This document shows positions 44,502 to 55,440 of a stretch of DNA of 64,000 bases, piece by piece. Position 1 is the stretch's first letter. Every line of letters starts with the position of its first letter. The translations under genes and the position numbers were made by a program. The DNA lies in assembly GCA_022829145.1 (NCBI GenBank), contig CM040762.1, forward strand, positions 26,659,436-26,723,435. Reading direction: 5' to 3'. Source of the DNA: Albula goreensis (lineage: Eukaryota > Chordata > Actinopteri > Albuliformes > Albulidae). The notes below the pieces were generated by a model. The model did not search any database and was not told where the DNA came from. It saw only the letters and a program-made list of their open reading frames with translations.

Positions 44502-45608
44502 CAGTTGTGGTCAAAAGTTTACATACACTTGTAAAAAACATGTATATCATGGCAGTCTTTAGTTTCCAATGATTTCTACAACTCTTAATTTTCTTTGTCA
44601 CAAAAAACAATCATGCATTTTGTTTCATTCATAAATTTATTATTGGTCTTCTGAAAATGTGACTAAATCTGCTTGGTCAAAAATATACATACAGCAATGC
44701 TAATATTTTGTTTAATGTCACTTGGCCATTTTCACCTCAGTTAGGTGTTTCTGGCAAGCTTCAGGTTGAATCTTTGACCACTCCTCTTGATAGAACTGGT
44801 GCAGTTCAACTGAATTTTTGGCTTTCTGGCAAGGATTTGTTTCTTCAGCACAGTCCACATGTTCTCAATTGGGTTTAAGTCAGGACTTTGTGAAGGCCAT
44901 TCTAAAAAATTAATTCTAGCCTGACTTAGCCATTCCCTTACCACTTTTGATGTGTGTTTGGGGTCATTGTCCTGTTGGAACACCCAACTGTGTCCAAGAC
45001 CCAACCCTCTTGCTGATGATTTTAGGTTTTCCCTAAGAACTTGGAGGTAATCCTCCTTCTTCATTATTCCATTTACTTTCTGTAAAGAACCAGTTCCAAT
45101 CATCTGACCTCACAACTTCCCTCCAGAGGCATTTTCATTGTCAATGTGATCAGCAGCCAACTTCAGTCAAGCCTTAAGGTGCCACTTCAGGAGAGAGGGC
45201 TTCCTTCTTGCACGGCTTTTTCAGAACCGTGCTGAGCTCTTTAGACTTTCCAATCACAGCATTTGTGGCTGGGTCTAATGAGTGCATCAAACGGGCCCTA
45301 TTTAAATTGGCTCGAGTAGTCACCAGCTGTAGTCAATCGTATTCACTCACAGGAAGTAAAGAAGCCATGCCAAAAAATAAAATGATTGACACAACTTTCT
45401 ACATCACCAAAACGGATACGTCAAGTTGCTGTATGTATATTTTTGACCCAGCAGATTTTGTCATATGTCCAGAAGACTTAAAATTTTAAAATTAAAATGT
45501 GTATGATAAATTATATGATAAATTATTGTTGTAGGAATCATTGGAAACTAAAGACTGCCATGATATACATATTCCTTATAAGTGTATGTGTAAACTTTTG
45601 ACCACAAC

Positions 45609-45610
<2 letters not shown>
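44502..45610 (-). mobile_element. Tc1-like element, internally deleted
   Basis: Inverted ends CAGTTGTGGTCAAAAGTTTA and its reverse complement, at least 80 bp each, bound 1109 bp. The minus strand keeps the C-terminal catalytic part of a Tc1 transposase: LGHSWVFQQDNDPKHTSKVV and [15 protein letters not shown], that is, the second Asp and the Glu of the DDE triad. The HTH and first Asp are lost. The right flank is TA; the left flank is mutated. Confidence 0.9.

Positions 45611-45612
<2 letters not shown>

Positions 45613-45675
<63 letters not shown>
45613..45675. repeat. (TG)n microsatellite
   Basis: About 30 TG dinucleotides separate the two Tc1 elements. Confidence 0.98.
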
Positions 45676-45682
<7 letters not shown>

Positions 45683-47296
45683 CAGTCAAGCCCGAAATTA
45701 TTCATACCCCTGGCAAATTTTGACTTAAAGTTACTTTTATTCAACAAGCAAGTTTTTTTTGACCGGAAATGACACAAGCTTCTCCTACAAGATAATAAGA
45801 CGATGTACAAGAGGCATCATTGTGGAAAAAAATATTTCTCAGCTTTTATTTACATTTGAACAAAAAGTGGCATGTCCAAAATTATTCATACCCTTTGCAA
45901 AACTGTCACAGTCTATGTGAAAATCTAAAGTTCTGTACCATTCCAAATAGTCCAAGGTGTTCTAAAGCATCCCAATTACCCTGATTCATTGGGAACAGCT
46001 GTTTTAATCAACTCAGCAGGTGAAAAATGGCAGCTCTCTGCAGTTGGTTTGTGAACAGTCATGGCTAAGACAAAGGAGCTCACTGAGGACCTGCGGCTGC
46101 ACATTGTGGCTGCTCACAAGTCAGGAAAGGGCTATAAGGCCATATCTAAATGTTTTCAAGTCCCCGTAGCTACAGTGCAAAGTATTATTAAAAAATACAA
46201 GACGTTCCACACTGTGGAAAATCTCAGAGGACGTGGTCGGAAGCCAAAAGTGACACGTGTGCTGGCCAGGAGGATAGTGAGAGAGGTGAAAAAGAATCCA
46301 AGGATCACCATCAAGGCCATCCTGGTGAATCTGGGCTGTGCTGGTGGCAACATCTCAAGGCAGACAGTCCAACGAACACTACACACTGCTGGGTTCCATG
46401 GACACAGACTAAGGAGGACGCCACTTCTCCAGATAAGGCACACAAAAGCCCGCTTGGCCTTTGCAAATGCTCATCTGGACAAAGAAGAAGACTTCTGGTC
46501 TTCTGTTTTATGGTCAGATGAAACAAAAATTGAATTGTTTGGCCACAATGATGTATCCTTCATTTGGCGTAAAAAAGGAGAAGCTTTCAACCCTAAGAAC
46601 ACCATCCCCACTGTCAAATATGGTGGTGGGAACCTAATACTTTGGGGGTGTTTTTCAGCCAATGGACCAGGGAACCTAATCACAGTAAACGGCACCATGA
46701 AAAAAGAGCAATACATCAAGATTCTCAACAACAACATCAGGCAGTCTGCAGAGAAACTTGGCCTTGGGCACCAGTGAACATTTCAGCACGACAACGACCC
46801 AAAGCACACAGCAAAAGTGGTGAAGAAATGGTTAGCAGACAAAAACATTAATGTTTTGCAGTGGCCCAGCAAGAGTCCTGACTTGAATCCAATTGAGAAC
46901 CTGTGGAGGGAGCTAAAGATCAGGGTGATGGCAAGGAGACCCTCCAACCTGAAAGAGTTGGAGCTCATCGCTAAAGATGAATGGGCAAAAATACCAGTGG
47001 AGACATGCAAAAAGCTGGTCAGCAATTATAGGAAGCGTTTTATTGCTGTAATAGCCAATAAAGGCTTTTCTATTGATTATTGAGAAGGGTATGAATAATT
47101 TTGGACATGCCACTTTTTGTTCAAATGTAAATAAAAGCTGAGAAATAATTTTTTCCACAATGATGCCTCTTGTACATCGTCTTATTATCTTCTGGGAGAA
47201 GCCTGTGTCATTTCCAATCAAGAAAAAAACTTGCTGGTTGAATAAAAGTAACTTTAAGTCAAAATTTGCCAGGGGTATGAATAATTTTGGGCTTGA

Positions 47297-47299
<3 letters not shown>
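45683..47299 (+). mobile_element. Near-intact Tc1/mariner element, 1617 bp
   Basis: Starts CAGTCAAGCCCGAAATTATT and ends with its inverse, flanked on both sides by TA (45681-45682, 47300-47301), the Tc1 target. The ends are long inverted repeats of roughly 220 bp with an internal direct repeat of the ATTATTCATACCC motif (IR/DR type, as in Sleeping Beauty-like elements). It contains one transposase frame. Confidence 0.95.
46061..47083 (+). pseudogene. Tc1-like transposase, full length with one premature stop
   Basis: A 340-codon frame interrupted only by TGA at codon 239 (46775-46777). The N-terminal HTH includes LRLHIVAAHKSGKGYKAISK, followed by a GRGRKPK hinge. Catalytic residues are all encoded: D153 in VLWSDETKIELFG, D244 in [13 protein letters not shown]279 in [14 protein letters not shown] (DD34E spacing). 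Relatives have Trp where the stop is, so a single TGG-to-TGA change probably inactivated it. The stop removes D244 and E279. The same frame continues to its normal end after the stop. Confidence 0.93.

Positions 47300-47345
<46 letters not shown>
47300..47345. repeat. (TA)n microsatellite
   Basis: Over 20 TA dinucleotides directly abut the right end of the Tc1 element. Confidence 0.98.
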
Positions 47346-47348
<3 letters not shown>

Positions 47349-48600
47349 CAACTGTGTATTCATCAGAATTTTTATTCAGACATGATTTTTATGGTGTATG
47401 TTATCCTTGTGAATAATAGTAAGCCCATTATTAGTTACAATTGTAGGCCAAACCGGAGGTACAATCAAAGTGATAATCATGTAGAAAAATTATGTTTTTA
47501 TAAGACTGTGCTGAATAACTTTAAAAATACCTATTCAGAAATCCATATGATGAAATTATACATTTTATTTTATATTATTCAGTCTTCAAAAACCGAAAGC
47601 GGTGAGCCAGGGATGTTGTGAGCCTACTTCATGTCTAGCCAGCTACGAGTTGCTGGGATCTAAAGAAAAATGTCTGCATATGCCTGGCTAGTTTTGAACA
47701 AAAATAATTTACTTTCAGTGCAGTTTCCACACTGTTCTCGATTCACAGATCCTTAATGGTTGCCAATTAAGAATTCCGTCCAATTTACTGAACCTTGCAG
47801 GGAATTTTTACAACTCCTCGAAGCAGGCGGAAATTTTGCGCCATCCAAAAATCTTTCAGTTAACAACACAGGTTGTACAGTCACAGGATAATCGCACTAT
47901 TGGAGGAAGCTGAGCCACGCACCCCAAAGATCGAATTCTCTGTCGGTTGTGGTGATGCTACTGTGAACTTTACATGTCCTTGCATCTGGATCTTTTCGAA
48001 GTACGGTTATGTGCCTTACAGGTGTGTTGTTCCATCATACAAAGTGTTCAGAAATAGAACGTACACATACCCCATAAATGTGCAGGTTTTGAGTGATGCT
48101 AAAGAAATAAGCACAAATGTTGCCAAGTACTGGGTTTAACTAGACAGCAGCTTTTTTTCAGGGATAGCTCTATCTACAGACAGTGAAAGGGTGGGACAAG
48201 CGGAATTCGTTAGCCGCGCTGCAATAACCTTATTCCAGTGTTAATGCCCTTTCTGTTCTTTTTATCATTGCCTCAAAAGTTTGAACAGTCAAAAAATAGA
48301 GCCGTAATCCTCTTTGTTTTAATCAGGATGAAATCGGCGAACAAATGTCGAACAAATTCTGAGCACATCTTGAATGGCCGAAGCGCCCGAAAGACGTTCA
48401 TCTCCAGGGAGAACCCGGAATAACCCTCGAAGCGACAGCTAGCTGAATAACAAATCCATCCTAACGTGTCAGTTCCAAAACATCAAACAAACCACAACTC
48501 GAGAGTACGGACCACGTAGACGTTTGGAGTTGTGATTTATTTCAAACAAAAATTATGCCCCCGAACGGAAGTAAAAACCAGTCATAATTTTCATGCATTC
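47346..48600. other. No gene recognised upstream of FBF1
   Basis: Plus-strand frames here (for example at 47873-48139) resemble nothing I know. It probably belongs to the FBF1 5' intron. Confidence 0.35.
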
Positions 48601-48631
48601 CATTATGGACATAGCAAATTAGGTTACTTAC

Positions 48632-48961
48632 CTCATGAAAGCCTGCTGGGAGAGTTGTCACTACCGATACGAGCTGGCTTTTACGAACATGTGATGTAGC
48701 ACATCTAACTTTTAGTTACTGTAGCGCAAAAGTAGAGCAGCTAAGCTTCGATAGTGAAGACATTCAGATACATTGACCACGCAAAAGATTCATAGACTTA
48801 CCATATGTTTTGCATGCTTTAGTGGCTAAAATTGCTCAGGTCTCGATATCGATAGCCAATTTCAATAAATCACGTTTGAGCGTTATCTAATCACCATAGA
48901 TACCGCTAGTGTTCCGGTAGTCATAAGAAAAAGTACTTCCGGGTTAAGATTATCATAATAA
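48632..48961 (-). promoter_or_regulatory. Candidate FBF1 5' end: two spliced leader exons
   Basis: Minus-strand donors of perfect GTAAGT type occur at CATATG|GTAAGT (exon ending at 48802) and CATGAG|GTAAGT (exon 48632-48673, acceptor AAAAGCCAG). The interval has more CpG than its surroundings. If spliced together the two exons stay open, but neither ATG joins in frame to the first resolved FBF1 exon at 41208 without another exon. I infer this is the transcription start area of FBF1; it could belong to an unrelated transcript. Confidence 0.35.
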
Positions 48962-49119
48962 AAGTCCTATACAAAAAATATAGGAATTGCAAAAAAAAAC
49001 CCACCATAAACATTGCAATGATAACTTGAAGTACATGTTTAAATAAATTGTATTTAGTAATATTTTTTAAAAAACTGTATTTTGTTTAGCTATTAATAAA
49101 AATACAAGTCAAAGTGTCA

Positions 49120-50420
49120 AAATTGGACTGCACATTAAAAAGTGTAATACTTGTCTCAATGAAAGTGTGGAAGGGAATACTCAGGAACATGTCTAGTACC
49201 CTAAACAAGTGAGTTTGATAGTGGTCCGACTTATGGACTGCTGCTGGCATTTGCCTGGCACCATGTATACCCAGTAAATGCATCTGATTTTATGACACAT
49301 TAATTATGGACTGTACACAAAAAAATTGTAACACTTGTCTCAGTGAAAGTGGGGTCCAGGTTACTCAGAAACATGTGGAGTTTCCAAAAGAGCTGAGTTT
49401 CACAGTGGTGTGATGTCTTACGGACTGCTGCTGGTATTTGACTGGCACCATGCATACATAGTAAATGCACCTGTCATTATGGCACTTTTATTAGGGACCA
49501 CAGAAGAAAACTGTCATACATGGTTTAGTAACTGTGGGGTTCAGGTTACTCAGGAACATGTCTAGTATCCAAAACGAGTGAGTTTGATTGTGGTCTGATG
49601 TCTTACAGACTGCTACTGGCATTTGCCTGTGTCACAACTCGGCTTGTAAGGCCATGACAAAAGAGAGAGACCACACAGGGAATTACAAAACACGTTTGTA
49701 TTTATTGTTAATTAAACCTAACCACATACAAAAAGAAAAAAACATGATGTGTGGAAGTCTGTAAGCTCTCAGTTGTGTATGTATGGGCATGAATGAGTGA
49801 AAAGTGTCATAGAGATTGTTCCTCAATGCAAAACCAACAAACAGCCACATGCATGGAGAGGGCAAGAAAGTAAGTAAGTAAGTAAGCCAGCAAGCCACCT
49901 ACATTGGGAGAAAGCAGATTAAATAGAGCAGCACTCCATACAGGTGTACCTCATAATCAAAGACAGCTCATCCCAACTCCACCCACCAGCCTCCTGTTTC
50001 AAAAGAAAACCGCAAATACACAGGAAACCAGCAAGCGGAGCAGGAGAGCCGTAACACCTGGTACCATGTATACACAGTAAATGCACCTGTCATTATGATA
50101 CATTTATTATAGACTGTACACAAAAAAACTGTAAAACATGTCTCAATGAAAGTATCAAAACAAGTGCATTTCATTGGGGTTTATCCATCTAATGGGTTGC
50201 TGCTGGCATTTAATTAGTAACACATAGGTCAAATGCATGCACCAGACTGTATGGCACATACATTTTCAACAATACAGAAAAAAAACTTTACTAAATGTCT
50301 TGATAAAAGGAACTCAGGATCTTTCCTAGTATCCAAAACAAGTGAGTTGGATAGGTGTAATATGTTTTATGTTAAGGTGCTTGCATTCAATTAGCATTTA
50401 ATTATTTCCTACTGTCTCAA
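49120..50420. repeat. Tandem array with ~180-bp unit
   Basis: At least four diverged copies share CTTGTCTCAATGAAAGTG, a CTCAGGAACATGTCTAGTA block, GACTGCTGCTGGCATTTGCC and ACCATGTATAC...AGTAAATGCA. Copies start near 49138, 49320 and 49500, and after an insertion resume from 50057. This is satellite-like. Confidence 0.85.
49630..50056. mobile_element. 427-bp insertion in the satellite, solo-LTR-like
   Basis: It begins TGTCACAACTCGG and ends GAGCCGTAACA (TG...CA ends), flanked by CCTG on both sides (49626-49629 and 50057-50060). CCTG is single in the other satellite copies, so this is a 4-bp target duplication. There is no coding. It fits a solo LTR; a small TIR element is the alternative. Confidence 0.65.
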
Positions 50421-50688
50421 TAAAATGTGAAAAAAACTATAAAAGTATTGTGTGGATTTCCTCACAATCCAATTAAAAATGTCAAAGCATAGACTTTACA
50501 TGAATAATACATGTGTGTATCATGTCGGCGTTGCAGTAACTAGGTGACCTGCAGGCTCTGGAAAAGTAACTTTTCTATTATTTGTTATAGTATCTTTCTT
50601 AGTTTCAGCAAGTTTGTGCCTGTAGCCATTTAACTGTCAATTTGTTTAGTGCTAATTTGAAACAGTATCAGCAGTTGTTAATTTGTTA

Positions 50689-50872
50689 TCAACTAGCACG
50701 TAACGACAGAAGGTGATGGCTGCCCCATACCAACAGCTTGTGAGCTAAGCTGTGGAGCTGAGACAAGCGCATACCACCCTGGTGGTTTACATATGCTACT
50801 GCTGTCGTGTTGTCACAGCGTACTAGCACATGGTGTCCCCTGTAGGGCTTTCCTTTAGTATTCTTTGCATAG
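50689..50872 (-). pseudogene. DIRS-like element, RNase H part (distal half)
   Basis: The minus frame reads RGHHVLVRCDNTTAVAYVNH then QGGMRLSQLHSLAHKLLVW and HHLLSLRA. This is the RNase H block of DIRS1-type retroelements ('HVLVRTDNT...YINRQGG'). It continues the sequence interrupted at about 52.87 kb. Confidence 0.8.
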
Positions 50873-51227
50873 GACACCAAAAATGTAAAGAATTAGTTTG
50901 CTATACCACACAATAGATCATGTCACTTATGTGGAGGAAATTCTATAACATACTCTACTCATAATGGTGTAATTAAAAGAAATCAGTCTCATACATCAGT
51001 CTCTTAAAAACATATCAGTCTCATTAACTATAGCTATAACCATATTAACATTATTGATTTAACAAAATGTAAGGCATTTGGAGTTCTTTGGAGCTGCAGA
51101 GGGTGGCAAATATTCAATATATATGCAATATTAATAAATAATTAATAAACCTTGGAATATATAACAAAGTTTATTGAACACAAGTACTAAACAGCAAAGC
51201 ACAATTTATTACAATGTACAATATACA

Positions 51228-51230
<3 letters not shown>

Positions 51231-51304
<74 letters not shown>
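51231..51304. repeat. (TG)n microsatellite
   Basis: About 37 TG dinucleotides inside copy 2 of the LTR-like repeat. Confidence 0.98.
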
Positions 51305-51305
<1 letters not shown>

Positions 51306-51660
51306 ATAGAGCTTGGTTTAGTGTGTATGTGTGGGCGTGTATATGGGGTATAATAGTTGTCCTATATGTGGGTGTTGCATAGCCTTCGGTGTGTGTATGA
51401 TGCACACATGTTCACAGAGAACAAAGGAAAAGAGATGGTGGGAGATTTAAACTTACCTGAAGCTAAGCGTTACTAGAAAATGGTGCATGCAGCCTGGTAA
51501 AATGGATATAATGTGTCGATCACTAATGTCGGGTCGGGTTGTTGTAGGTTAGTAGCTAAATAGATCACATGCAAAACATGGTTTGAGTGGGATATTTGCT
51601 TACTCCTGCTGCTCGGTGCTTGGCTAGGAGCCAGCTAAACAATGATCAAACACAATAATC

Positions 51661-52240
51661 TGTCAGGGCTCAGGTAGGACTCGATGCAGACGTAAATATT
51701 AAGGGTTTGATTAACAGCAGCCAAAGTCCAAAATCCAGAAACGTAGTCAAAAACAGGCAATGTTCATGACCAGGGAGTCTCAGCGAAAGCGCAAAAACAC
51801 AATCCAAGAGAATGGCCAAAAGTCAGGCAAGTGAAGTTCGTACACCAGAAGACACGGCAACAGTACAAAAACACAAGGCAAAGAATCAAAAAACCCGGAA
51901 AAGGACAGGGTAATAACTGGCAGGCAGGACAGGAAAAAGGTTCGTAGTGCAACAGAGAATGCAAACAAACTGAGACGAACTCACACAGAACAAAGGACAA
52001 GGCAGAGTATAAATGCACAGAGGACTAACGAGCAAATGAGGCACAGGTGAGCAACAGGGCAGGTGAAACAATTCGGCAATCAGGTAATGAGGAAGGCAGG
52101 GCAGACACAAGGGCAAACGAAAACAAAACACATGGATCGGGGGAAATGAAGGAGATGAAAACACATGAACACAGTCGAACAAAACCAAAAACAACAACAT
52201 GATAAACATGTTGACTTCTGTTAGGCAATCGGTCAGGTTT
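51661..52240. mobile_element. Inner insertion, unclassified
   Basis: It starts exactly where similarity to copy 1 stops. It is A-rich on the plus strand with repeated CAAAAAC/AAAACAGG motifs of a kind common in teleost dispersed repeats. The right end is approximate. Confidence 0.35.
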
Positions 52241-52872
52241 CTAGGTGGCTTGAAAAGAACATTGAACTCGCAGCTATCTAAACTTCATTGGTGGTAAGGC
52301 TTTGATCCCGAAGGTGCATCTGAGGTAACTCTCGTTTTTGGGAAAGGCTAAGACGCTACACATTCTCTCAGCCCAGAACAAAATGTGGAGCACAAACTAT
52401 GCCACCTTGGGAACAAGGAGTCTCAAAACACTGGGTTCATGGCTACAAGTGGTATTGTTCACCTGTCACTGACAATTGTTAGCGCTGAACCCTGCTACTG
52501 TACTGGATGATCATGGAGGAGAGATGAGTCTGAATCAAAGTTACTGCTCTCCCCTCAATTTTGGGCTGTATGTTTAGCAGATCGCTCCCATGTCAGCAAG
52601 GAGGATCACAATAAGTTGAAAATAATTGTAAAAACACTGAGTCTTTACCGTACCCAACTGATTTCTTAAAAAAAAACTGAATATGAATACAAGGGGTGAT
52701 ATTCAGATGGAATTATTATTTGTTTATGGTTCATTATTCATGTGTTTCCAAACACGATATTCAGATTCCGGCACACCCCTCAGGCTGCTGGCCTCTGGGG
52801 ACTTACAGGTCTTTGCTCTGCCAGATTCTGGGTTTTTGCTGCATGGATTTATGGGAAATGTAGTTCTGTAGT

Positions 52873-53545
52873 CACTAAACCCCTTGGGCGGGGGAGAAAA
52901 TGTCTGAGAGCTTTCCATATGGTCAGGAGCTCAAACGTCCCGTTCACCATGCACCCTTCCTGGGTGGCCCCTGTAAGATTCTGGTCCAAACCCCTAAAAC
53001 CAGTACACCCAGGATAGCATAAGAGAGCACAGATCATCCCGCCAAAGGTATGCAAATACCTGTATTCATTTGTCTAGATGGCCTTATTGTAGCCACAGCT
53101 CTGCTCACAGACATAGACCGTGTAGTCTGAGACATGTGCAGGACTGTACTCCCAAACCCTGTCGGAACTGAGATAGACAGGTCCTGTCTATCTCAGTTCT
53201 GTCTTCTCTAGGGAGAAGATACGGTCTGCAGATAGACAAGCTTGCATGTCGACAGAGTTCAGCTCCAGTCCCAAACACGTAACATTCTCGCAGGGGGAGA
53301 GATTGCTCTTGGGGAGGTTTACTCTGAAACTGGGGGAAGACAGGTGTGTCAGCTGTCATCGAGTGTCCTGCATGATTCTGACTTCTGATTTGGCCATGAT
53401 GAGCCAATTGTCTATGAACGTCAGAACTATGGTCCCCGTTAGTCTTAACGGGGTGAGAACTGCCTTCACACAAAGACAGAACACCCATGTTGTAACTCCC
53501 CTCGAGCTCACTCATGAACACAAGGTGCTCTATTTTTAACGGCAT
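52873..53545 (-). pseudogene. DIRS-like element, RT C-terminal part and RNase H start
   Basis: Minus frames in order: LTPLRLTGTIVLTFIDNWLI then MAKSEVRIMQDT (RT catalytic area, 'YIDDWL' present as FIDNWL), VNLPKSNLSPC, then GATQEGCMVNGTFELLTIWK and ALRHFLPRPRG of the RNase H. Frameshifts occur and one catalytic Asp is replaced by Asn. It is interrupted at 52.87 kb by a nested repeat. Confidence 0.8.
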
Positions 53546-54237
53546 TTATTGTACATTCTTGCCTACAAGCATGCCGTGAGAACTGGACAAAAATAAACGC
53601 ACAAAATATAAAATGACTCCGGCAAAATACAGAGCATGCTCATCGAGAATAACCACAAAATAAACTCAAGAACATAAACATATCTAAAACATTTCACTAT
53701 AAACTGTTAACTTGTAGTTAGTTACATTCACCGAAACACATGCTATGCTATTTCTTTGCTTTCAAGCTATTTCAGTTAACACACTAGCATATCAAGTAGC
53801 TATAAACATAGTGTTGGCTGACAGATTGCATACCTCATTGGCCGCGTCAGCTCGAGAAAAGTTAAAGGAAACTTCCAACTTAATGGCTTAATTTACTTCT
53901 TCTTCGTGAACATCGTCGTGCAATAGCTTATCTCACGCTCTGCAATTCAACAGCTTCTCAGCTTCGCATGACGAGTGGAGTGTAATTAACCAAAATGACC
54001 GGAATGCACGTAAGACAAATATTGGTTCCGCTAGACATACACTTGTGTTATTTAATTATATGAATGAACATAAATATCTTTTATAAATTAACGTAAATTA
54101 TTCTGAATTTTGACTCAAATTACAAAATGAACTTAAACTGTATTACTGACTCTGATGGCAGCTACACATGGGCTTAATGAAAGACCGAGCGGAAGTACTA
54201 CAAACTTGTACTGTAAACGCTGTGGTGGGCAAAATGG
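53546..54237. mobile_element. Insertion or unrelated segment within DIRS RT
   Basis: DIRS reverse-transcriptase sequence stops at 53545 and its upstream part is at 54238-54560. The segment between has no coding and is CpG-richer at its right side (53840-54010). Ends were not defined. Confidence 0.4.
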
Positions 54238-54560
54238 AGAAATTTTTTGTGAGGGGGATAGATGCCTATGTGGAAAAAGGCATCTTTCAGATCGATTGAT
54301 ATGAACTAATCATTCTGACGTATGGAACGTGAAAGAGTGCTGTATGTTAACATTTTGAAGATGTAACGCCTCAAATGTTTAATTCAACACTCTGAGATCC
54401 AAGATAGGAAGGAGGGAACCGTCCTTCTTTGGGACCAGGAGGTAGTGGGAATCAAAGCTGTAGTGAGCTTGATCCCTGGGAACCACACATATTGCCTCTT
54501 TTTGCAAGAAGGAGGAGATTCCCTACTCTAGAATATTGGTTGGACCCTCTTCAATTTGAG
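54238..54560 (-). pseudogene. DIRS-like element, RT N-terminal part
   Basis: The minus frame reads LVPKKDGSLLPILDLRVLN (the 'VPKK.GGLRPILDLR.LN' block of DIRS RT), followed by frameshifted remnants around the expected 'DLKDAYFHV' site (DAFFHIGIYPPHKKF). Confidence 0.75.
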
Positions 54561-54604
54561 AGTAAAAGACTCCGTTGAAGTGGGGGGGGAAGGGGGGTTT
54601 CCTG

Positions 54605-54629
54605 AGTTAGGGTTAGGGTTAGGGTTAGT
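54605..54629. repeat. Short interstitial telomeric repeat
   Basis: About four TTAGGG units on the plus strand. Confidence 0.9.
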
Positions 54630-55440
54630 TATTCACCTGACCCTTTGCCCTGCCCTGACTCGTCTAGACTCGGCAGTTCATGGGTAGAGGCTGTGGGGGC
54701 CGTGTGGGAGGCGGCGGGCAATGTACAGACTTATGGTGAGGGGGAGACCCACTGTGTCACACACAGAGGGTGGGTGTCCCTGACAATAATAAGAGTACCG
54801 TAAGTGGCCGGACAGGCATGAGAGCATAGCTCCGTGGGTCAGTCGGGGGCCGACTTTGAGAGAGCCATCGTGGGGAGTTGAGGCTACAGGATGGGAAAGC
54901 ACAGCCAGCTAGCGTGGGTGGCTAACAGGGTAGCTAGTGAAAATCCTGTCCCACTGTAGCGGATACAGGAGAAGGTAGTAATCTGGTCGTAAAACCTAGA
55001 TTAATGTATTTTACTTCGAGAAAACACTAGCGAGTGTGGGTAGCACACCAGACAGTTGAAGGAGCTTGCAAGTGTGGTTAGCAGGCTCGCAGCGAGTGGA
55101 GCTTTTAGCTATAACCAGAATTCTCGAACCTCGCACGTCTGGCGGAGGCGGATCAGAGGATATGTCCCCCCGTGGGCAGTTAAGTGCCAAGGGGCAAAAG
55201 ATGTGAGCTGAGCCGAGCACTTGGAAGTCTGCGAGAAGCAAATGTCAACTGAGGAGACGCAGTGCTGCGCCATCTTATGTGTCTCCCTCGCGAGGGCAGG
55301 GCCTCCGGGAGCATTGGACGAGTGCTGTCTGTCAAAGCCAGACTTGGTTCAATTGGATGCTTCTGCAGAGGTCATGACCGGACGTTATTCCCCGTAGGTG
55401 GATCTCGAACATGAGATCATGAACAACCCTCTTTTATTTA
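54630..55440. other. Probable upstream part of the DIRS element
   Basis: Higher GC than its surroundings and adjacent to the RT. It would be the gag-like/leader part by position, but no protein motif was recognised. Confidence 0.3.

Larger units (their letters stand above)
50873..52872 (-). mobile_element. LTR-like repeat, copy 2, nested in the DIRS element
   Basis: The reverse complement matches copy 1 (9.86-11.41 kb) over 50873-51660 and again near 52790-52872 (GACTACAGAACTACATTTCC, AGACCTGTAAGTCCCCAGAG). The middle, from 51661, is different sequence beginning TGTCAGGGCTCAGG, probably a further insertion. Confidence 0.6.

Noticed and set aside
45538..45810. Poly-(TH) / poly-(CV) peptides at TG runs
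   Set aside because: They are translations of a dinucleotide microsatellite.
47873..48139. 88-codon plus-strand frame containing VGCGDATVNFTCPC
   Set aside because: No recognisable family, no splice context, and it sits just inside the presumed FBF1 5' intron; length is compatible with chance.
53246..53539. 97-codon plus-strand frame over the DIRS RT
   Set aside because: The minus strand carries the recognisable RT and this is its shadow.
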